This document shows, one piece after another, positions 6,807 to 12,455 of a DNA stretch of 12,455 nt. The stretch's first letter is position 1. Each line of letters starts with the position of its first letter. Source of the DNA: an uncultured Bacteroidota bacterium. GTDB lineage: Bacteria > Bacteroidota > Bacteroidia > Flavobacteriales > UA16. The notes under the pieces were generated by a model, which was not told the DNA's origin, searched no databases, and saw only the letters and a list, made by a program, of their open reading frames with translations. The translations under genes and the position numbers were made by a program. The stretch covers positions 1 through 12,455 of the forward strand of contig CACHDD010000029.1 in assembly GCA_902578505.1 (NCBI GenBank), in the 5' to 3' direction.

Positions 6807-7849
6807 CTTACAAGAGTAATGTATCCCGTTAGTGGCTCTGGGGTTATTGACATGTGATTAATGTTAATCACGAAGTAATAGGTTCCTATCGGTGATGGTT
6901 GGCCTGTTTTCTCGCTTGTCCCATCCCAAGAATAATCTCCTGTCTTTCGCAACACCTGCTGCCCCCACCTATCGTATAGATTGATTATTGATCCAGGGTA
7001 ATTGTTTAATCCCGTCACATCCCAAGAGTCGTTATTGCCATCTCCGTTTGGAGAAAATGAATTGGGAACGCTGATAGGATAGCCAACAGTGTAAGTGATT
7101 TGAGATGTGTAGTTGCAGTTCTCTACAAATCCACTAACTGTATATGTTGTGGTTTGGTCTGGCGTTGCCAAAACCGACTCTCCAGAGGTTGGTCCTGTGA
7201 TTTGGTCCCCTGGTTCCCACAAGTAGCCCAAAGCATTATCACCACCCTGAACGTTCAGGTCAATCTCATATCCGTAATCTGCCTGAAAATTGTCTGGGGG
7301 GTATTCGTCGTAGTTCCACCCACCTGGGAAAATGTCAATGCTTACGGCGTCTCCAGAAACTAATATTTCTAACTCACATGGGCCCGTGATAGCCCCTGAG
7401 TCGTAGTTGACCAAAACCAAATAGTCTGTGTTAGCATATAGGTCGTTGTGAGTATAAAATTGGGTCGTATCGCTTGTATTCAGGGTGACACAATCCGACC
7501 TAATCTCGTATTGGCTTATGTCGCAAAAGTCAGAAAAATCTGGTTGTACAACCATGGCTTTTACTGGGCCGCCAATACAGTCAATATTGTCAATTGTAAC
7601 CAGAACTGGATTGCTTGTGATTCTGTAAGTCGTGTGAAACCTCGCTACTGTCCACATGTCGCCGCCAAAACAAAAGTCTACTGATGATCCAGAAAATACA
7701 ACACCGCTATACTCGTTTACGCTTTCTGCCTCATCGCCACATAGGGCTGTGGGGTTGTCGCAAGATTGTGCGTAGGTGGTTTGGCCTATAACAATCGCAA
7801 ACAATGCTGAAAAACACCAAATAAATATTTGCTTTTGCATTTGAATCAT
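6803..7849 (-). CDS. T9SS type B sorting-domain protein (gliding motility-associated C-terminal domain)
   Basis: A 348-residue secreted surface protein. The signal peptide is residues 1-28 (TTYAQ/SCDN); an alternative start three codons in (MQKQIF) is equally plausible. The region to about 170 is Cys-rich (Cys at 30, 37, 60, 91, 109, 120, 158) and beta-rich, of unrecognised fold. About 195-257 resembles an Ig/PKD-like segment (YLWEPGDQITGP, then TTTYTVSGF). Residues 261-348 are a gliding-motility-associated (CHU_C) domain with VPNSFSPNGDGNNDSWDV, INLYDRWGQQV, WDG and PIGTYYFVI, ending TGYITLVR. That domain directs export by T9SS with type B sorting. It is small beside SprB-like adhesins. It lies 16 bases after the biotin-carrier gene and overlaps the PorP-like gene by 4 bases. 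An adhesin or receptor-like role is possible, but the ligand is unknown. Confidence 0.9.
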   Translation of the reverse strand: MIQMQKQIFIWCFSALFAIVIGQTTYAQSCDNPTALCGDEAESVNEYSGVVFSGSSVDFCFGGDMWTVARFHTTYRITSNPVLVTIDNIDCIGGPVKAMVVQPDFSDFCDISQYEIRSDCVTLNTSDTTQFYTHNDLYANTDYLVLVNYDSGAITGPCELEILVSGDAVSIDIFPGGWNYDEYPPDNFQADYGYEIDLNVQGGDNALGYLWEPGDQITGPTSGESVLATPDQTTTYTVSGFVENCNYTSQITYTVGYPISVPNSFSPNGDGNNDSWDVTGLNNYPGSIINLYDRWGQQVLRKTGDYSWDGTSEKTGQPSPIGTYYFVININHMSITPEPLTGYITLVR

Positions 7850-7865
7850 GTTCGAAAGTTAGTTC

Positions 7866-8360
7866 TTACTCTGAAGCAAATTTCACCAAGAGCTCTCCCT
7901 TTTCCACAGCCGAACCGGCATTAGCTGGAACTTCTTTAGCAGTTGCAGAAACAGCTGACTTGATTACATTTTCCATCTTCATTGCTTCTAGAACGAGTAA
8001 TGAGTCTCCTTGTTGTACTTCGTCTCCAGGTTTCACAAGAACGCTAAGCACTTTTCCTGGCATTGGGGCACATAGATCAAGATCTGCAGATGTATCGCCA
8101 GCAGACATTCCCATCCTGTCTAAAATAAGCGCTCTTTCGTCTAGAATCAACACCTCTCGTTCTACCCCTGAGACCTTAACCGTCATTTTGCCTGAAGAGT
8201 CCGGGCCTTCAATTGCGCTAACCGTGTAGTTTTTTCCGTCTACTGAAACTCTATAGCTGCCAGGTGCTAATTGAGTCCAAACCCAATTACCTCTAACTCC
8301 GCCGTTTTTATCCTCGCTTACTTCGACGATTTTATCGTCCCAACGAATTTCCATTGCCAT
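7866..8360 (-). CDS. Biotin carboxyl carrier protein (biotin/lipoyl domain)
   Basis: A 164-residue carrier subunit of a biotin-dependent carboxylase. The C-terminal biotinyl domain (about 95-163) begins LCAPMPGKVLSVLVKPGDEV and holds the biotin site EAMKMEN, with Lys128 the modified residue, then a second hairpin VEKGELLVKF. The N-terminal part (about 1-85) is a beta-rich linker domain (GSYRVSVDGKNYTVSAI). This resembles carriers of acetyl-/propionyl-CoA carboxylases or decarboxylase gamma subunits in Bacteroidota rather than classic E. coli AccB, so the enzyme partner is left open. No biotin carboxylase or carboxyltransferase gene is adjacent; they would be off-window or elsewhere. ATG 8360 has an in-frame ATG two codons later (8354). 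TAAATTTG at 8372-8365 matches the -7 consensus TAnnTTTG, but it is so close to the start that transcription would begin near the start codon. Confidence 0.93.
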   Translation of the reverse strand: MAMEIRWDDKIVEVSEDKNGGVRGNWVWTQLAPGSYRVSVDGKNYTVSAIEGPDSSGKMTVKVSGVEREVLILDERALILDRMGMSAGDTSADLDLCAPMPGKVLSVLVKPGDEVQQGDSLLVLEAMKMENVIKSAVSATAKEVPANAGSAVEKGELLVKFASE

Positions 8361-8397
8361 GCTGCAAATTTAACCTCTTTACTCCGACCTTGCGCAT
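8361..8397. promoter_or_regulatory. 37-bp divergent intergenic region of biotin-carrier gene and hemW
   Basis: Both genes are read away from this very short spacer, so promoter elements for at least one must overlap coding sequence of the other. On the minus strand TAAATTTG (8372-8365) fits the Bacteroidota -7 motif TAnnTTTG exactly; no TTTG-type -33 element is seen at the expected distance. No such motif is evident on the plus strand. Confidence 0.35.
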
Positions 8398-9540
8398 ATG
8401 TCGGGAATCTACCTACACGTTCCGTTTTGCAGAACTGCTTGTCACTATTGTGATTTTCATTTTTCAACCTCGCTTGGAAATGTAGAAGCATATGTAGAAG
8501 GCGTTGTTTCGGAAATCTCGTTAAGGGCAAAAAGATGGGAAAACACGGCGTTTAATACCCTATACCTAGGTGGAGGCACCCCCTCTGTTTTGAAGAAGGA
8601 TCAGCTACAAAATATTGTGGATGCAATTAGGAAAAACCTGAGTTGTGCTTATGTTTGGGATGAAGCCACTATTGAAGTGAACCCCGAAGACGTCTCAATT
8701 GAAGCTTTAGAGGGGTGGATAGAGTGTGGTTTTAATAGAATTAGCATAGGCATTCAATCATTAGATGATAAGCAGCTTAAGTGGATGAACAGAAAACACA
8801 GCGCTATTGAAGCTGTTAATGCAGCCTGTTTAGCAAGAAAAGCTGGTTTTGAAAAGATTAGCGTCGATTTAATTTATGGCATTCCTTTTAGATCGGAAAA
8901 TAGCTGGGGCCAAACCGTAAAAGAAGTGTTAGGCATGCAAATTGATCATGTCAGCTGCTACGCTCTTACTGTAGAGCCAAAAACTGTTCTTGGTTCTTGG
9001 GTTAAAAGTGGCCGCGTTAAAGAAGCTCCTGACAAACTTATAGTAGCAGATTACACCTTACTTTGTGATGAGGCGCTAAAGGCAGGGTTCAATCATTACG
9101 AAGTTAGTAATTGGGCCAGTGGAGATGGCAATAAAGCCGTGCACAACAGTTCGTATTGGTGTGGCGCGCCTTATTTGGGGTTGGGGGCCGGCGCTCATGG
9201 ATTTAATGGCTCTAACAGATACTCAGTCGTCTCAAACAATAACAAGTATATCGATTCAATTAAGAAAGGGGTTTTGCCCGACGCCATTGAAGAGCTGAAT
9301 AGGTTTGAGAGAAGTAACGAGATGTTAATGACCTGTCTTCGAACTGCTAGGGGCGTAGACTTTAACGAACTAAACAAGTTGTGGGGCATAGATCACATTG
9401 GATCTAATCCTCAACAATGGAAAAAATGGGTTGAGGCCAAAGCAATTGTTGAATCAAAAAATGGCCGACACAGAATAGCAGAGGATTTTTGGCTAATTGG
9501 CGATTCTATAGCGTCAGACCTTATTGTACTAAAATCCTAA
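8398..9540 (+). CDS. hemW: HemW-type radical SAM protein (coproporphyrinogen III oxidase-like)
   Basis: A 380-residue cytosolic iron-sulfur protein. The N-terminus GIYLHVPFCRTACHYCDFHF has the radical SAM CxxxCxxC cluster (Cys11, Cys15, Cys18). SAM-binding and core motifs follow: LYLGGGTPS (55-63), EVNPEDVS (93-100), NRISIGIQS (113-121), DLIYGIP (157-163), YEVSNWA (234-240) and GLGAGAHGF (261-269); a HemW C-terminal part continues to the end. The cluster motif and GLGAGAH are standard in HemW; members bind heme and are proposed to act in heme delivery rather than as the true coproporphyrinogen dehydrogenase HemN, with which they are often confused. Length is normal (about 375-390). It is expressed alone on this strand. 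The last 20 bases overlap the stop-end of the convergent large gene. Confidence 0.93.
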   Translation: MSGIYLHVPFCRTACHYCDFHFSTSLGNVEAYVEGVVSEISLRAKRWENTAFNTLYLGGGTPSVLKKDQLQNIVDAIRKNLSCAYVWDEATIEVNPEDVSIEALEGWIECGFNRISIGIQSLDDKQLKWMNRKHSAIEAVNAACLARKAGFEKISVDLIYGIPFRSENSWGQTVKEVLGMQIDHVSCYALTVEPKTVLGSWVKSGRVKEAPDKLIVADYTLLCDEALKAGFNHYEVSNWASGDGNKAVHNSSYWCGAPYLGLGAGAHGFNGSNRYSVVSNNNKYIDSIKKGVLPDAIEELNRFERSNEMLMTCLRTARGVDFNELNKLWGIDHIGSNPQQWKKWVEAKAIVESKNGRHRIAEDFWLIGDSIASDLIVLKS

Positions 9541-12455
9541 TCGGAGAATATCCTTCGCTCAACGATAATGTATAAACGCCTGGAGCAAGGTGGCCAACGC
9601 TTAGTCTAATAATGTTTGCTGGTCTGTTTTGCTCTTTCATTATAAGCGTTCCTTTTGAATCATACATAGCCCAAGAGTTAACTGGACCTGTTTTTAAATC
9701 TATTGTAACCTCCGTAGATGATGGGTTTGGATATACATGATATTCTGGTGTTTTAACTTCCTCAACGCCTACCCAGGTTGATTCTATCTCTTGTGTCGTT
9801 TGTGTGCTGCACTCGCCGTCCTCGCTATATGCTGTTAGCGTTATTTCAAAGCTTCCAGGTTCTGTGTAGTAGTGAACTGGGGTGTTGGCTTCGTATGAGG
9901 TCCCGTCTCCCATAGCCCAAAGATATCCTCCAGCGCCTGTGCTTAGGTTGAATATCTCAACTGCACCCGTTGATCCATCCCAAGGAGAAACCACTAAGAA
10001 GTCCGCTACAACAGGCTCTGTTAAGTCAAACTGGCCCCTTGGTGTAATCGTATAGCCGTCTACAAGAGGCTCGTTGTAATCTCTTTGTCCTCCAATTCCT
10101 GTTACTCCAAACACTCCTGTTGGAGCCGGTTGGCCAAACAAGTCTGTATTTGCGTCAATTCTCATTGTTATCTCTTGATTGCCAAATGTAATGCTCACAT
10201 CAAATGCTGGAATTGTGTTCGTCCACTCGTTTGGATTTACCAGTTCAACGCATTTAAGCTTCACCATTCTAGATTCTGTCTCTTCGCTCATTTCTACAAC
10301 CATACTAGGCGTCTCTGTGCTAAACCCGCTTCCTTCGAAATGGAGCGTGTCTATTCTAATTTGGGCTAGCCCTAGGTATTGGTCAATCACTCCTTTTACT
10401 CTTACGCTATCACCCTCTTCAACATCATAACCAAAATCGCTTACAGGGCTAAAGGCATTAATTCCATTTGTTTCATCAATTAAAGTGAATTGAAGTCCAT
10501 TGGGATAATCGTTCCATCCGTGTACAATCCCTCTAAGCTCACACGCTGTTCCAATGCTGTCTAAAATGCCTTGAGTGTTGGTGCCTCTTACTTGATTGAT
10601 TTGGTATACGGGGTATTCCAAATCTGAGGGCAAAATGTGAATTATAACGGTATCGATTCCCAGCTCCACCTCGCCAGACACAACGCTTAACGCAAGGAGA
10701 ACGTCCTCTTGTAGCTCCGGGTCTTCTTCGTCAATAGCTGTAAAATTGAAGGATTGATTGTTTAGTTGGCCCATCTCGAAATCAAATTCTAGAGGGAAAA
10801 CGTCTGGGTAGTCTACGCCAACGATTGCGTCTCCTCCAACAACGCTTACCTGCATGGTAGCATTCTCAAGAGGATAGATTGGCGACATCGCAACAGAAAC
10901 GCTACCACCTTCGTATACATAAAGTTCTGGTGCATCAAACCCTATTTGCATTGTTCCAAGGCCTCCACAAGTTGCAGAGTGTGATCCCAGAAAGTCAAAC
11001 GTGTCTTGAGGGTAGCTGTCCCATTGTGTCATTCCTTCTTCCCAATCTGTCGTGCCATGCCCAACGTTTGGTTTTCTTACAAGGGTGAATTCTGCCATAG
11101 CGCCGCCTGATGTAACTGCCCAAGGCTCGCCCGGGTCCTCTCCTATGATCCCCATTATGTCAATTGGGTCGCCGTTTTTAAGGAGCACAATTGCATCATT
11201 TCCGTTGTACCAAGTTACCTGACTAAATACCGTAGATAGATTTTGGATTATCGGTGTTGCTTGACTATTTCCTATAACAAAAACCTCTCCTGGCAACAGC
11301 TGTCCCTCTAATTCAAGCTGTTGAGTTGGCTCTGTCGCACCGTTGTTATATACCTCAACAGAGTAAGCCTCGAGATTTATCGTTGCAGAAGATGGGTTGT
11401 TAATCTCAATGGCTTTGTTATGGGTGTCTCCTTCAATATACTCACTAATAATCAAGTCATCACAAAGCCCTGCATCTCCACATTGTAAAACAGTAACTTC
11501 AAGGTGTGATGCTCCCACGCTATCACACTCAAAAGCAGAGGCACCAAAAACATCTACTCCGGGTACAATAGTGGCTGGGTCAACTTCTCCCTGAGTGCTA
11601 ATTCCCCAAATGTGATATACCTCTGCGCCCAAGTCTGTAAAATCAAAATATGGAAGCGAGGTTGTTTCGATTATCGTGTTGTCAGAAGAGCAAATAGCAA
11701 ACAAAAAATCGTCTTCTACCGCCTCACTGTAGTATCCAAACGGGACAAAAGTGCCCTCGGCAGACAAACAAACCAAAGCTTCGTCAGCCCCGCTTGCATT
11801 AAGCATTGTGCCTCCGTCACACGCAGGAATCTCACAGGTCACCGCAAGAACTGTGTATGGAAGGTCGGAAATGCTGTAGCACCCTTCTCCTAAAACGCTG
11901 TTTATGGTTTGTCCTGGTTCTGTTGTTTCAGAAACAAGGGGCAGGTCGTGTGAAACCGCTATTACAGAAAACTCGGCATCACCAAGGTCCTGAAAGTTTA
12001 TTGCAGAACCATTGGCGCTTGAAACTATCTCACCTGTTAATGGGTCTGTAATAAACAGTGTAAGATTTGCAAAAGGAGCGTCGCTAAAATGATTGAATGT
12101 TGCTATTGCTGGACCTTGGTCAGTACACAGAGTATCATTTGCCAGGTTTGTTAGTTCTAGGTGCCCCCCATCACAAACCAAAATGTTAGAAATTCCTTTA
12201 GTTGGCGCTTGAAGCACATAGCTGTTTACATCAAACGCCGCTCCCCCATCTGGAAATCTTGAAATAGATTGGCCTTGGGCATAACCCTCCCCTCCTTCGT
12301 AAATAAGCCCGCTTCCGGCCGGCATTAATGATTGCAAAATTGTTGCTGCTTGTGGGTTTGCTGGGGATGTGTTTCCGTAAACAAGTGCGTCAATGATATC
12401 GTCAGATGGTGGGGCTGAGTCTAGCTCTATTGAACCACCCTCCATTTCATAAAGA
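9521..12455 (-). CDS. Large multidomain T9SS-secreted protein, type A sorting tail (5' end off-window)
   Basis: The open frame runs through the right edge (codons before the ATG at 12445 read L-Y-E), and the sequence opens mid-way through a lamin-tail domain, so the true start and signal peptide are missing. Numbering from that internal ATG: lamin-tail end 1-80; two related Cys-containing units of about 115 residues, 91-208 and 209-322, both starting CDGG; a full lamin-tail domain about 328-490 (LIISEYIEG, KAIEINNPS, EVYNNG); Calx-beta-like 505-607 (DYPDVFP); OB-like 610-705; further beta region to 805; PKD-like 813-890 (YLWAMGDGT, PGSFEITLTAY); type A sorting domain 902-974 with VYPNPSS and LAPGVYTLSL. 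It is predicted to be exported through T9SS to the cell surface or medium. OB plus lamin-tail regions also occur in extracellular nucleases, but no nuclease domain is visible here. Role unknown. Confidence 0.88.
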   Translation of the reverse strand, partial: LYEMEGGSIELDSAPPSDDIIDALVYGNTSPANPQAATILQSLMPAGSGLIYEGGEGYAQGQSISRFPDGGAAFDVNSYVLQAPTKGISNILVCDGGHLELTNLANDTLCTDQGPAIATFNHFSDAPFANLTLFITDPLTGEIVSSANGSAINFQDLGDAEFSVIAVSHDLPLVSETTEPGQTINSVLGEGCYSISDLPYTVLAVTCEIPACDGGTMLNASGADEALVCLSAEGTFVPFGYYSEAVEDDFLFAICSSDNTIIETTSLPYFDFTDLGAEVYHIWGISTQGEVDPATIVPGVDVFGASAFECDSVGASHLEVTVLQCGDAGLCDDLIISEYIEGDTHNKAIEINNPSSATINLEAYSVEVYNNGATEPTQQLELEGQLLPGEVFVIGNSQATPIIQNLSTVFSQVTWYNGNDAIVLLKNGDPIDIMGIIGEDPGEPWAVTSGGAMAEFTLVRKPNVGHGTTDWEEGMTQWDSYPQDTFDFLGSHSATCGGLGTMQIGFDAPELYVYEGGSVSVAMSPIYPLENATMQVSVVGGDAIVGVDYPDVFPLEFDFEMGQLNNQSFNFTAIDEEDPELQEDVLLALSVVSGEVELGIDTVIIHILPSDLEYPVYQINQVRGTNTQGILDSIGTACELRGIVHGWNDYPNGLQFTLIDETNGINAFSPVSDFGYDVEEGDSVRVKGVIDQYLGLAQIRIDTLHFEGSGFSTETPSMVVEMSEETESRMVKLKCVELVNPNEWTNTIPAFDVSITFGNQEITMRIDANTDLFGQPAPTGVFGVTGIGGQRDYNEPLVDGYTITPRGQFDLTEPVVADFLVVSPWDGSTGAVEIFNLSTGAGGYLWAMGDGTSYEANTPVHYYTEPGSFEITLTAYSEDGECSTQTTQEIESTWVGVEEVKTPEYHVYPNPSSTEVTIDLKTGPVNSWAMYDSKGTLIMKEQNRPANIIRLSVGHLAPGVYTLSLSEGYSPIRILVQ

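Overview
The window comes from a Bacteroidota chromosome, most likely a Flavobacteriales-type (possibly marine) organism. This rests on protein families seen directly: a PorP/SprF-type outer-membrane protein, one protein with a gliding-motility-associated (type B) C-terminal domain, one with a 'YPNP' type A type IX secretion (T9SS) sorting domain, and a DUF4190-type protein with a lysine run just after its signal peptide. Base composition is moderately AT-rich, and most intergenic spacers are short.

Left part (1-2151, + strand): the 3' two-thirds of a long-form amidophosphoribosyltransferase (purF, cut by the left edge), then an AT-rich gene for a PAP2-like membrane protein. Its 3' flank carries a hairpin with T-tracts on both sides that can end transcription from both converging genes.

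Middle (2152-8360, - strand): a secreted/membrane DUF4190-like protein with an internal 48-residue duplication, then a tRNA-Leu(CAA). Upstream of the tRNA, and pointing at it, is a closely packed run of six genes: biotin carboxyl carrier protein, type B T9SS cargo, PorP/SprF-like protein, orphan sensor histidine kinase, a 117-residue unknown protein and a GT2 glycosyltransferase. The gap after the first gene is 16 bp; every later junction overlaps, by 4, 19, 8 and 11 bp. This is the most interesting layout in the window. A cargo/PorP pair is a known T9SS arrangement, but here it is physically coupled to a sensor kinase and a sugar transferase. The last two genes carry slippage-prone tracts (T10 and G7).

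Right part (8398-12455): hemW-type radical SAM gene on +, divergent from the biotin-carrier gene across only 37 bp. It converges, with a 20-bp overlap of coding ends, on a very large multidomain secreted protein on -, whose 5' end lies beyond the right edge. That protein has lamin-tail, repeated Cys-containing, Calx-beta-like, OB-like and PKD-like regions and a type A sorting tail.

I found no insertion sequence, CRISPR array, phage gene or rRNA. No stretch over 300 bases lacks a gene. No clearly new system is proven; the kinase/unknown/glycosyltransferase tail of the T9SS cluster is the best candidate for follow-up.
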